A DNA stretch of 18,093 bases from CAZCCC01 sp964497245 (lineage in GTDB: Bacteria > Patescibacteriota > Patescibacteriia > Buchananbacterales > UBA6539): assembly GCA_964497245.1 (NCBI GenBank), contig CAZCCC010000028.1, forward strand, positions 1-18,093, read 5' to 3'. The notes under the pieces are model-generated. The model did not search any database. It was not told where the DNA came from and saw nothing but the letters and a program-made list of their open reading frames with translations. The translations under genes were made by a program, and so were the position numbers. Each line of letters starts with the position of its first letter. The first letter of the stretch is position 1. Positions 1 through 6,407 of this stretch are shown piece after piece.

Positions 1-41
1 ATAAAAGTAAAGCAAAAACCTCTAAAACTACACCTAATTTT

Positions 42-74
42 AAAACCCCGCTAATTGCGGGGTTTTGTTTTTTG
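42..74. terminator. Bidirectional rho-independent terminator
   Basis: An AAAACCCCGC arm pairs with GCGGGGTTTT around a five-base loop and is followed by a T-rich tract on the plus strand. The A-run on the other side gives a U-tract on the minus strand. It lies 33 bases past the stop of the minus-strand SpeD-like gene, so it probably ends that transcript and one entering from the left of the window. Bases 1-41 hold nothing else I can identify. Confidence 0.85.
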
Positions 75-106
75 TTAGTAGTATTGGTTAATTATTCCCA
101 AAAAAA

Positions 107-496
107 CTAGTAGCGCAAAAGGTTTTTTAACTTTGACGATTTTGCCTTAAAATATTTCTTGGCAAATTTTTCAGCCGCCGCCGGATTAAAGAAGCAACAA
201 CTGAAAATGTCAATGAATGCCCTGTTTCCGCTTTTGTCGTCAAAATGAATCACGATTGAAGAAGTCTTTATGAATTGAAAGGCAGAATAACCTTCCAAAG
301 AGTCTTCAGCGAATTTTTCTATTATTGTCGGACCATAAGCTTGCATTTTAAGCAGGCTGACCAACTGTTTGATGAATTTTCTAATCGCTTTCGGCGACTG
401 GATCAGTTCGTTGTCACAGCCGGCCAAATCAATTGAAGCCAAAAGACCCCAGGCCTTACGATTTTTATAATCGCGGCGCAAAGAGGAAATGTTCAT
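107..496 (-). CDS. SpeD-like pyruvoyl-dependent decarboxylase (S-adenosylmethionine decarboxylase family)
   Basis: This 129-residue protein has the length and layout of the bacterial SpeD family, small proenzymes that self-cleave before a serine to form a pyruvoyl cofactor. Aligned by eye to Thermotoga-type SpeD, Ser79 matches the cleavage serine, His84 the processing histidine and Cys100 the catalytic cysteine. The strand around AFIDIFSC resembles AAVDVFTC. Two features are unusual: the residue before the cleavage serine is Thr78 rather than Glu, and the Thr-Trp-Pro-Glu stretch after the histidine, which helps bind S-adenosylmethionine, is replaced by Phe-Asp-Asp-Lys. The fold and cofactor are therefore likely, but the substrate is open: S-adenosylmethionine, ornithine or arginine. 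Polyamine synthesis is the expected role. No spermidine synthase is in the window. There is no Shine-Dalgarno; a good promoter and a palindrome lie upstream. Confidence 0.75.
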   Translation of the reverse strand: MNISSLRRDYKNRKAWGLLASIDLAGCDNELIQSPKAIRKFIKQLVSLLKMQAYGPTIIEKFAEDSLEGYSAFQFIKTSSIVIHFDDKSGNRAFIDIFSCCFFNPAAAEKFAKKYFKAKSSKLKNLLRY

Positions 497-533
497 TTTA
501 TTCTTTTTTAATGTAAATTAACCCCATTATTTC

Positions 534-550
534 TTGCCTTAATAAGGCAA
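534..550. promoter_or_regulatory. Palindrome in the 5' leader of the SpeD-like gene
   Basis: TTGCCTT and AAGGCAA form a perfect 7-base inverted repeat around AAT. It lies 38 to 54 bases upstream of the start codon and just downstream of the predicted transcription start. It could be an operator or an mRNA hairpin. No U-tract follows it, so it is not an obvious terminator. Confidence 0.5.
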
Positions 551-568
551 ATAAAAAGGATTATTTTT

Positions 569-597
569 ATAATACAACTTTTTTCTATTTTTGTAAA
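569..597 (-). promoter_or_regulatory. Promoter for the SpeD-like gene
   Basis: Read on the minus strand, TTTACA (597-592) and TATTAT (574-569) are separated by exactly 17 bases. Each hexamer matches the sigma70 consensus at five of six positions. Transcription would start near 562, giving a leader of about 65 bases that contains the palindrome at 534-550. Confidence 0.7.
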
Positions 598-638
598 AAG
601 CTATTGGGATAAACTTAACTAGCTGTCTTTTTATCTGA

Positions 639-667
639 TTGACATCGCTCAGAAAAGCCGATAATAT
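639..667 (+). promoter_or_regulatory. Strong sigma70-type promoter for thrC
   Basis: A perfect TTGACA (639-644) is followed after 17 bases by TAATAT (662-667). Transcription would start near 674, about 27 bases before the thrC start codon. It is among the best promoter matches in the window. Confidence 0.8.
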
Positions 668-700
668 AAACAAAGTCAAAACAAAATGGAGGATTTGACA

Positions 701-2086
701 ATGCACCATAAAAAATTAAGGTTCTTTTACCACTGTGTTGATTGCGGTAAAATCCATACTCCAAACCGGCCATACTATACCTGCGATTGCGGCGGCCTGT
801 TGCTAATAGAACGGGACTTGAATTTTCTAAAAAAATCATTTCCAAATTTGACTGCATTTTGCAGTCACTTAAAAACCTTGTCAACTGAAATTTTTAAGCC
901 TAATGAATGCAAAAAAGCCAACACCTCTTATCCTTTTAGAAGCGGCGTCTGGCAATGGATCAATTTAATTTTGCCCAGCTTTCCAATTGAACATGCCTTA
1001 TCTCTCAATGAAGGAAATACCGATTTATGGGAGCCTCCGGAATGGCTAAAAAGCGAAATCGGTTTTAGAAATTTATTTGTCAAAATGGAGGGGCAGTCGC
1101 CGTCGGAAAGCTTCAAAGACCGCGGAATGACATTGGCAATTTCTGAAGGCTTGCGGCTGCAAAAATTGCATCCTGAATTAGGGATACGCTTCGTTGCCTG
1201 TGCATCTACCGGAGACACTTCGGCATCAGCGGCCAAATATTCGGCTTACGTTTCTGATCGCCTGCGTTGCATTATAATAATACCGGTTGGGAAAATTTCA
1301 CCGGCTCAAATGTATCAAGCCTATGACTCAGGAGCAACGGTTTTAGCGCTTGAAGCCGACGGATTTGATTCTTGTATGAAAATAATCCAACAATTTTGTG
1401 CCGCTCATCCAGAAATCATTTTGGTAAATTCAAAAAATGCAATGCGCATTGTCGGCCAAGAAACGATTAGTTTGGAAATTTGGAAAGATTTAAATTGGAA
1501 TGTTCCTGACTGGCTTATCATACCGGTCGGCAACGGAGGAAATGTCACAGCACAAATGACTGCATGGCTCCTGCTAAAAAAGCTTGGATTTATTGACCAT
1601 TTGCCGGGTATTATTATTGCTCAGACAAAAGTGTCAAATACGATTGTCCGCTGGATTGAAAGCGGATTTATAATCTATGAAACCAAAAAACCCGGTCTAA
1701 CAGCCGCTTCAGCAATGAATATCCAAAACCCGATATCTTTTCCGAGGATAAAAAAGCTTTATCAGAACTTTCAACTTGCAGGTTTTGACGTTGCGGAAGA
1801 AGATATTGCAACAACTCGCGCCCGATTCAACCGAGCCGGCGCCGGACTTTGCACCCAAGGAGCAGTGGCTCTTGATGCGGCTTTACAGGCAAGAACAGCC
1901 GGCGTAATCAAAGAAAATGATTTAGTTGTTGCTGTCAGTACCGCTTCAGATTTGAAATTTGTTGAGGCGGGAGCCAAACATCACAGCAATGAATCGCCGC
2001 CAAAAAAATTCGCCAATAGGCCAATTTTTATCCCGGCAACAATACAAGCAGTGGAAGAAAGCTATCAAAACCTGAAAGGAGATTGA
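701..2086 (+). CDS. thrC: Threonine synthase
   Basis: A 461-residue PLP enzyme of the threonine synthase family, which converts O-phosphohomoserine to threonine and phosphate. The motif SFKDRG places the PLP-binding lysine at Lys139. SLNEGNTDL (101-109) and the glycine-rich PVGNGGN phosphate-binding loop are also present. The N-terminus carries Cys12-x2-Cys15 and Cys28-x-Cys30, a zinc-ribbon-like segment. I start at the second ATG (701) because GGAGG at 688-692 lies 8 bases before it; the in-frame ATG at 686 overlaps that site. The chorismate-mutase-like gene follows after 4 bases, so the two form an operon. No homoserine kinase or homoserine dehydrogenase gene is in the window. A related PLP lyase cannot be excluded, but threonine synthase fits best. 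Confidence 0.88.
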   Translation: MHHKKLRFFYHCVDCGKIHTPNRPYYTCDCGGLLLIERDLNFLKKSFPNLTAFCSHLKTLSTEIFKPNECKKANTSYPFRSGVWQWINLILPSFPIEHALSLNEGNTDLWEPPEWLKSEIGFRNLFVKMEGQSPSESFKDRGMTLAISEGLRLQKLHPELGIRFVACASTGDTSASAAKYSAYVSDRLRCIIIIPVGKISPAQMYQAYDSGATVLALEADGFDSCMKIIQQFCAAHPEIILVNSKNAMRIVGQETISLEIWKDLNWNVPDWLIIPVGNGGNVTAQMTAWLLLKKLGFIDHLPGIIIAQTKVSNTIVRWIESGFIIYETKKPGLTAASAMNIQNPISFPRIKKLYQNFQLAGFDVAEEDIATTRARFNRAGAGLCTQGAVALDAALQARTAGVIKENDLVVAVSTASDLKFVEAGAKHHSNESPPKKFANRPIFIPATIQAVEESYQNLKGD

Positions 2087-2090
2087 TTTT

Positions 2091-2441
2091 ATGGAGGAAA
2101 CAAGCCAGCTAAAAAAATTCAGAGCTATTTTGAGTAGAATTGACACCCTGCTTCTTATTGTACTTAATATGAAAAAAAATCCCGGCCTCTCAAATGAAGG
2201 ACTTTTAGAAATTGAGACTGAGATTATAAAAACACGGGATGAAACAGCAATTGTTGTTGGCCAGCTGAAGGCAAACCTTGGACTGCCGGTTTGCTGTCCT
2301 GATCAGGAAGAAGCAAAGCTTAAAAGCTTAATAAAAATCGCAGAAAATATGGGAATGGCGATTTCCGAGGGAGAAATAAGACAATACTTCTGCCAAATAT
2401 TCACAAAGTCAAAAGAATTACAAAAAAGGAAAAAAGCATAA
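2091..2441 (+). CDS. AroQ-type chorismate mutase-like protein
   Basis: A 116-residue, probably all-helical protein. Aligned by eye to the chorismate mutase domain of E. coli PheA, it keeps Arg11 and Arg49 (Arg11, Arg28 in PheA), Lys60 (Lys39), the glutamate matching Glu52, and the C-terminal SKELQ serine and glutamine (Ser84, Gln88). Two positions differ: Gln replaces Arg51 and Cys replaces Asp48. About 21 extra residues, containing Pro-Gly, interrupt the long first helix between Asp18 and Arg49. If active it would turn chorismate into prephenate. The changes also allow a degenerate or repurposed domain. AAAGGAG at 2075-2081, inside the end of thrC, is the ribosome binding site, 9 bases from the ATG. 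Confidence 0.65.
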   Translation: MEETSQLKKFRAILSRIDTLLLIVLNMKKNPGLSNEGLLEIETEIIKTRDETAIVVGQLKANLGLPVCCPDQEEAKLKSLIKIAENMGMAISEGEIRQYFCQIFTKSKELQKRKKA

Positions 2442-2454
2442 AACGTTTAATCAA

Positions 2455-2492
2455 AACTGCTTAAAGCCAAAACGGTTTCAGCGGTTTTTTTT
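2455..2492 (+). terminator. Terminator of the thrC operon
   Basis: AACTGCTTAAAGCC pairs imperfectly with GGTTTCAGCGGTT, and a run of T follows. It lies 13 bases past the stop of the chorismate-mutase-like gene. Confidence 0.7.
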
Positions 2493-2508
2493 ATTGTATT
2501 AGTCAATA

Positions 2509-2536
2509 TTGACAAATATTTTAAACCTGATATATT
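2509..2536 (+). promoter_or_regulatory. Promoter of the T-box leader transcript
   Basis: TTGACA (2509-2514) and TATATT (2531-2536) are separated by 16 bases. Transcription would start near 2543, about 457 bases before the first start codon, so the transcript has a very long structured leader. Confidence 0.7.
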
Positions 2537-2592
2537 AATAATATCTTTAACAACAATAAAGGGTATTAACCCTTTTGGCTTCTCGGCCCGGT

Positions 2593-2651
2593 CCAGCACC
2601 TATTTTTTTAATTTTTATATAAACTAAAAAAATAAAAAAAATAGGTGCTGG
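2593..2651. repeat. REP-like long hairpin inside the leader
   Basis: A perfect 17-base inverted repeat has arms at 2593-2609 and 2635-2651, and about 25 AT-rich bases lie between them. The outer part reads CCAGCACCTA/TAGGTGCTGG. The right arm and its flank (2638-2657) recur with 18 of 20 identities at 4949-4968. It looks like a dispersed palindromic element rather than a conserved T-box part. Confidence 0.65.
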
Positions 2652-2818
2652 GCACTCGCTCTACGTCGCCAATAAAACCGATGAAGTATGTCCTCGATTT
2701 TATATCGGGGGTTGGGCATACTGAGGTGGCTCTTGCAAAAGTGAGGGTCCGGCAGCCTCCGTAACCATGGGCTAGAGTGTGTTGGAAAACAAAGCACTTA
2801 AAAGTGAACAGTAGATTA

Positions 2819-2851
2819 TTAACTGTGAATTGTTAATTGTTAACTGTTAAT
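2819..2851 (+). repeat. Heptanucleotide repeat in the T-box leader
   Basis: Four consecutive 7-base units close to TTAAYTG (TTAACTG, TGAATTG, TTAATTG, TTAACTG) and a partial fifth (TTAAT) lie immediately before the T-box core. The array occupies the linker between the leader helices and the antiterminator. Confidence 0.6.
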
Positions 2852-2906
2852 AAAGGTGGCACCGCGGCATTGCCCGCCAAAACTCAAAGAGTGTAGGCGG
2901 GGTGTA

Positions 2907-2959
2907 ATCCCGTCCTTTGTCTGCGATATATTTTCGCATATAAAGGACGGGATTTTTTT
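2907..2959 (+). terminator. T-box-controlled intrinsic terminator
   Basis: ATCCCGTCCTTT (2907-2918) pairs perfectly with AAAGGACGGGAT (2942-2953). An inner TGCG/CGCA stem extends the hairpin and a run of seven T follows. Its 5' arm contains the CCTTT needed for the antiterminator, so the two structures exclude each other. Confidence 0.9.
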
Positions 2960-2999
2960 GTTAAAACCACAATTGCTCTTTAAATTTTGGAGGAAAAAA

Positions 3000-3191
3000 A
3001 TGTTAAATCAAAAAGACAGAGATGCCATGAGTTTGGCTATCCAAAATCTGCGCGCCGGAGAATGCGAAATTTGCGGCCAAATTCGCAAAGCATTAAAAAT
3101 TGAAGCCAGCGTCGGATTCGGCCAAAACACATCAATTAAAACTATTTTTGTCTGCGACAATACGTCATGCATCAATTATGGTAACCCTTGA
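3000..3191 (+). CDS. Small four-cysteine (zinc-ribbon-like) protein under T-box control
   Basis: I do not recognise a family for this 63-residue protein. It has Cys22-x2-Cys25 and Cys52-x4-Cys57, a plausible single zinc site. The second knuckle (CDNTSCINYG) resembles zinc-ribbon ends seen in many unrelated proteins. No membrane segment or signal peptide is visible. The start at 3000 is fixed by GGAGG at 2989-2993, 6 bases upstream; the in-frame ATG at 2856 lies inside the T-box and would be unusable in the terminated form. The gene lies 41 bases beyond the T-box terminator and is the first gene it controls, with trpS downstream. In Bacillus a small zinc protein, anti-TRAP, is also under a tRNA-Trp T-box. 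The analogy is one of arrangement only, because I see no sequence similarity. Confidence 0.75.
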   Translation: MLNQKDRDAMSLAIQNLRAGECEICGQIRKALKIEASVGFGQNTSIKTIFVCDNTSCINYGNP

Positions 3192-3219
3192 TTAATTAGC
3201 CGATTTTTGAGGCTGCTGC

Positions 3220-3275
3220 AAATTAGGGGGAAAACTATTTTTTTACGAAAAGCTTTCCCCCGCCTTTTCTAATTT
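3220..3275 (+). terminator. Stem-loop between the small protein and trpS
   Basis: GGGGGAAA (3226-3233) pairs with TTTCCCCC (3254-3261), and AAATTA with TAATTT can close the base. A U-rich but imperfect stretch follows the inner stem. It probably ends or attenuates the T-box transcript before trpS. Confidence 0.5.
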
Positions 3276-3334
3276 CAACTTACGAATTTATTTTTTAAAT
3301 CTAAAAAATCTGACAATCAATAAAAATTATAATA

Positions 3335-3363
3335 TTTACATAAAAAACTTTAAATGCTAAAAT
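3335..3363 (+). promoter_or_regulatory. Promoter for trpS, near-leaderless
   Basis: TTTACA (3335-3340) and TAAAAT (3358-3363) are separated by 17 bases. The -10 element ends 9 bases before the trpS ATG at 3373, so transcription would start at or within a few bases of the start codon. No Shine-Dalgarno is present. Confidence 0.65.
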
Positions 3364-3372
3364 TACAGTATT

Positions 3373-4341
3373 ATGACAAAAGAAATCATCCTCTCCGGCA
3401 TTCAACCATCCGGAAAAATTCATATCGGCAATTATCTTGGCGCCCTGAAAAACTTCGTTGAACTTCAAAATAAGTACGAAAGCTATTTTTTTATTGCTGA
3501 CTACCATTCAATTACCGAAAATTATGATCCAAAAATTAAACAGCAGCAAGTTTTAGAATTGGCTAAAGATTTTTTGGCAGCCGGACTTGATCCAAAAATC
3601 TGCACCATTTTCGTTCAATCGCATATTCCTGAACATCTTGAGTTGGCTTGGATTTTTAACTGTATTACGCCGATTGCCTACTTGGAAAGAATGACCCAAT
3701 ATAAAGACAAGGCTTTAAGGCAAAAAGAAAATATTAATATGGGCCTGTTTGACTATCCGGTTCTTCAAGCGGCTGATATTTTAATTTATAAAGCCAATGC
3801 AGTACCTGTCGGTCAAGATCAAGACCAACACGTTGAATTGACCCGCCAAATCGCTAAATTTTTCAATAATCGTTTCGGACAGACTTTCTTTGAACCAAAA
3901 AACGTCCATACTCAAACGCCAAAAGTAATGAGTCTTTTGGCGCCGGATAAAAAAATGTCAAAGAGCTTGGGCGATGGTCATTGCATCAATATTGACGATA
4001 GTCCTGAAATAATCAGGCAAAAAATTTCAAAAGCAGTTACTGATACCGGCACCGGTAAAAGCCTTGGTGCAAAAAATCTTTTAGAATTAACAAAAATATT
4101 CAGTGCGGAAAAAACTTACATCAAATTTTCAGCTGAAAGCAAATCTGGAAATTTAAAATATTCCGAAATAAAACAGAGGTTGGCAGAAGATATTTCAAAT
4201 TATTTTTCTGAATTTCGGAGAGAAAAAGAAAAAATTTCAGACAAAAAAATCCAAAAAATATTGGCTGATGGAGCCAAAAAAGCCCAAAAGGTCGCTAAAA
4301 AAACTTTAGCAGAGGTAAGGGCTAAAATCGGGATAAGATAA
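3373..4341 (+). CDS. trpS: Tryptophanyl-tRNA synthetase
   Basis: A 322-residue class I aminoacyl-tRNA synthetase that charges tRNA-Trp. The N-terminus SGIQPSGKIHIGNYLGA carries the HIGH-type signature as HIGN (17-20). KMSKS is at 194-198, and the conserved VGQDQDQHVEL segment lies near 146-156. These motifs and the length match bacterial TrpRS, not TyrRS. The gene has its own promoter ending just before the ATG and no ribosome binding site, so it is probably translated from a leaderless mRNA. It may also be reached by read-through from the T-box transcript if the stem-loop at 3220-3275 is passed. The methyltransferase gene follows after 16 bases and is probably cotranscribed. Confidence 0.95.
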   Translation: MTKEIILSGIQPSGKIHIGNYLGALKNFVELQNKYESYFFIADYHSITENYDPKIKQQQVLELAKDFLAAGLDPKICTIFVQSHIPEHLELAWIFNCITPIAYLERMTQYKDKALRQKENINMGLFDYPVLQAADILIYKANAVPVGQDQDQHVELTRQIAKFFNNRFGQTFFEPKNVHTQTPKVMSLLAPDKKMSKSLGDGHCINIDDSPEIIRQKISKAVTDTGTGKSLGAKNLLELTKIFSAEKTYIKFSAESKSGNLKYSEIKQRLAEDISNYFSEFRREKEKISDKKIQKILADGAKKAQKVAKKTLAEVRAKIGIR

Positions 4342-4357
4342 ATCATTGGTTTGAAAA

Positions 4358-4915
4358 ATGGCAGGAATATTATTTTATATTTCCATAATAATTATAGCGG
4401 CCGGCTTATTGGTTTTGACTTTTATCGGAGCAAGTATGGCTGCGTTTTTTTTCAGCAAAGTGCCTTTTGCGCCAACGCCAAAATACAACGTAAAAATCAT
4501 CATTGATCAGTTCGGTCTTAAGCCCGGCCATAAATTTTACGACTTAGGTTGTGGCGACGGTCGTTTTTTAATTGAAGCTGAAAAACGCGGCGCCAAAGCA
4601 GTTGGTTTTGAAATTTCCCCATGGGCATATTTGCGCTGCAGGCTGAATCTATTTTTGAATAAAAGCAAGGCAAAGGTTTTTTATAGAAACTTTTATTCCG
4701 CTGATCTTTCAGATGCTTCAGCAATTTTTTGTTTTTTAATGAATAAAGTAATGATAAAAGTAGAAAAAAAACTGAAAAAAGAATTAGGCGTCGGAGTAAA
4801 AATTATCTGTTATTGCTTTAAACTGCCAACATGGAAACCAACTAAAATAATAGACTTAAAGCCGAAAAATCCAAAATCAAGCAATATTTACATTTACAAC
4901 AAAATAAATCCTTAA
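4358..4915 (+). CDS. Membrane-anchored class I SAM-dependent methyltransferase
   Basis: A 185-residue protein. Residues 5-33 form one hydrophobic segment, and a Rossmann-type methyltransferase core follows. Motif I is DLGCGDGRF (62-70), and an acidic position (Glu85 in GFEIS) at the end of the second strand fits binding of the SAM ribose. The C-terminal half is shorter than in full-size enzymes, so this is a compact domain. Its substrate cannot be told from sequence. The membrane anchor suggests action on a lipid, quinone or membrane protein with the catalytic part in the cytoplasm. No Shine-Dalgarno is visible, and the close spacing to trpS points to cotranscription. Confidence 0.75.
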   Translation: MAGILFYISIIIIAAGLLVLTFIGASMAAFFFSKVPFAPTPKYNVKIIIDQFGLKPGHKFYDLGCGDGRFLIEAEKRGAKAVGFEISPWAYLRCRLNLFLNKSKAKVFYRNFYSADLSDASAIFCFLMNKVMIKVEKKLKKELGVGVKIICYCFKLPTWKPTKIIDLKPKNPKSSNIYIYNKINP

Positions 4916-4948
4916 AAAATTATTTAACACTTTTATTCACTAATACAT

Positions 4949-4968
4949 AAAATAGGCGCTGGACACTC
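4949..4968. repeat. Second copy of the leader repeat half-site
   Basis: The 20-base sequence here matches 2638-2657 at 18 positions (AAAATAGGYGCTGGRCACTC). It lies alone in the gap before gdhA, without the opposite arm. It may be a decayed copy of the hairpin element at 2593-2651. Confidence 0.55.
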
Positions 4969-5009
4969 AATTTTTAAACTAATTAATAAAATAACATTAA
5001 ACATCTGCT

Positions 5010-6251
5010 ATGGAAAATCCATTAAAAAATGCAATGAAACAACTGGAAAGTGCCGCTAAAAAACTTGGCATAAATGACAAAATTAAAAACTTGCAAAAAC
5101 CCGAGAGGGTGCTTAAAGCCGAAATTCCGGTGACTATGGATAACGGTCAGATTAAAAAATTTAAAGCTTTTCGTGTCCAACATAATAACAGGCGCGGACC
5201 CTTCAAGGGCGGAATAAGATTTCACCCGAAAGTAAATTTAGATGAAATTAAAGCGCTGGCTTTTTGGATGACAATTAAAACCGCCGCAGTTGGCATTCCA
5301 TTGGGAGGCGGAAAAGGCGGAGTTATTGTTGACCCTCACAAACTGAGTTTAACTGAACTAGAAAAACTCTCCCGAGGATATATTAAAGCTTTTTATAAAT
5401 ATCTGGGGCCAAAAATAGACATACCGGCGCCTGATGTAAATACAAATGCCAAAATTATGGATTGGATGGCTGATGAGTATGGCAAATTATCCAAAAAACC
5501 TCAGCCGGCGGTAATTACCGGAAAATCAATTGGCGCCGGTGGCTCTTTGGGACGCGATACGGCAACGGCCAGCGGCGGATTTTTCATTTTACAGGAAGTG
5601 ACAAAAAATCTTGGAATCAATCCCAAAAAAACCAGGGTGGCAATTCAGGGATTTGGCAATGCCGGAGCCAATATTGCTCATTTAATGTATCATGACGGCT
5701 ACAAAATCACAGCGATATCAGACTCCCAAACAACAATTATTGATCCTTCTGGCAAAGGCTTTGATTTTCACATTATAGAAAAAATAAAAAATCAAAGTGG
5801 CCGAGTAGACATCTGTCAATGTAAAAAAATCAAATGCTGCTGTCAAGATCATAAGCATATAACTGTTGATAAAATTATTGAGCAACCATGCGACATTTTA
5901 ATCCTTGCTGCCTTGGAAAACCAAATTAGAAAAGATAACGTTAAGAGAATAAAAGCAAAAATAATTTTAGAATTAGCCAACGGACCTCTCACTCCTGAGG
6001 CAGACTGCGAACTTTTTGGAAAAACATTGGTTATTCCCGATGTTTTGGCTAATGCCGGCGGAGTTACCGTGTCTTATTTTGAATGGTTGCAAAATCTTAA
6101 AGGTGAAAAATGGAGTAAATCCAAAGTAAAAAATAAATTAAGGCCAATAATGATAAATGCCTATAAAGAGATAAGCCTATTGGCAAAAAAACACAAAACC
6201 GACTTGCGGACAGCGGCGTTTATTTCGGCGCTCAAAAAATTGACAAAGTAA
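5010..6251 (+). CDS. gdhA: Glutamate dehydrogenase with a Cys/His-rich insert
   Basis: A 413-residue Glu/Leu/Phe/Val-family dehydrogenase that links 2-oxoglutarate and ammonia to L-glutamate. With a constant offset of 23 residues, Lys66, Lys90, Lys102 and Asp142 match Lys89, Lys113, Lys125 and Asp165 of the Clostridium symbiosum enzyme, so the active site looks complete. GFGNAG (214-219) is the nucleotide-binding loop. In the cofactor domain, where most homologues have an ordinary surface loop, residues 269-283 form a cluster: Cys269, Cys271, Cys276-278, His281 and His283. It could bind zinc or a metal cluster, or act as a redox switch. Glutamate dehydrogenase is preferred over leucine dehydrogenase from the active-site set and length, but substrate was not tested. 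No Shine-Dalgarno. Glutamate made here could feed MurI. Confidence 0.85.
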   Translation: MENPLKNAMKQLESAAKKLGINDKIKNLQKPERVLKAEIPVTMDNGQIKKFKAFRVQHNNRRGPFKGGIRFHPKVNLDEIKALAFWMTIKTAAVGIPLGGGKGGVIVDPHKLSLTELEKLSRGYIKAFYKYLGPKIDIPAPDVNTNAKIMDWMADEYGKLSKKPQPAVITGKSIGAGGSLGRDTATASGGFFILQEVTKNLGINPKKTRVAIQGFGNAGANIAHLMYHDGYKITAISDSQTTIIDPSGKGFDFHIIEKIKNQSGRVDICQCKKIKCCCQDHKHITVDKIIEQPCDILILAALENQIRKDNVKRIKAKIILELANGPLTPEADCELFGKTLVIPDVLANAGGVTVSYFEWLQNLKGEKWSKSKVKNKLRPIMINAYKEISLLAKKHKTDLRTAAFISALKKLTK

Positions 6252-6358
6252 TTATTAGTAAAAATAAACTGATATTCTCATCTAAACTGACAAACCATTT
6301 TAACCGGCAACTATTCCACATTTTGCTAAGAATATTTTTTTAGCCATTGCTAATTTAA

Positions 6359-6387
6359 TGACGATCTGACTATACTGGAGGTCGTCA
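6359..6387. other. Stem-loop in the gdhA-murI gap
   Basis: TGACGA (6359-6364) pairs with TCGTCA (6382-6387). The loop contains TATACT (6371-6376), which with TTGCTA at 6347-6352 (18 bases away) could be a weak promoter for a roughly 55-base RNA ending at the next terminator. The rest of 6252-6407 holds nothing recognisable. Confidence 0.35.
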
Positions 6388-6407
6388 ATCATACACTATA
6401 CATATAC

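Larger units (their letters stand above)
2543..2959 (+). promoter_or_regulatory. T-box riboswitch leader, probably tRNA-Trp-responsive
   Basis: The T-box core GGTGGCACCGCGG (2855-2867) is a near-exact match to the family consensus. AAAGG (2852-2856) can pair with CCTTT (2914-2918) to form the antiterminator, which competes with the terminator at 2907-2959. A GC-rich hairpin (GCCCGCC with GGCGGGGT) lies between the two. The bulge reads UGGC, which would pair with the 3' end of a tRNA whose discriminator base is G; tRNA-Trp is one such tRNA. Upstream, CTCGGCCC (2582-2589) can pair with GGGCTAGAG (2769-2777), and GTCGCC (2665-2670) with GGTGGC (2725-2730). I do not see a textbook Stem I, so the specifier is not proven; TGG at 2727-2729 is only a candidate. 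Uncharged tRNA would permit read-through into the gene at 3000. The function is firm, the amino acid is inferred. Confidence 0.8.

Noticed and set aside
686..700. Upstream ATG as the thrC start
   Set aside because: GGAGG at 688-692 serves the ATG at 701 and overlaps the first codons of the longer form, so the shorter form is preferred.
2560..2800. RNase P RNA, SRP RNA or SAM riboswitch
   Set aside because: GGTCCGG and CGGCAGCC looked suggestive, but the conserved cores of these RNAs are missing and the T-box downstream explains the leader.
2856..2999. N-terminal extension of the small protein at 3000
   Set aside because: It runs through the T-box core and terminator hairpin, and no Shine-Dalgarno precedes it; GGAGG at 2989 fixes the later start.
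4960..4997. TGGACA and TAACAT as a gdhA promoter
   Set aside because: The spacing is 26 bases, too long for a sigma70 promoter.
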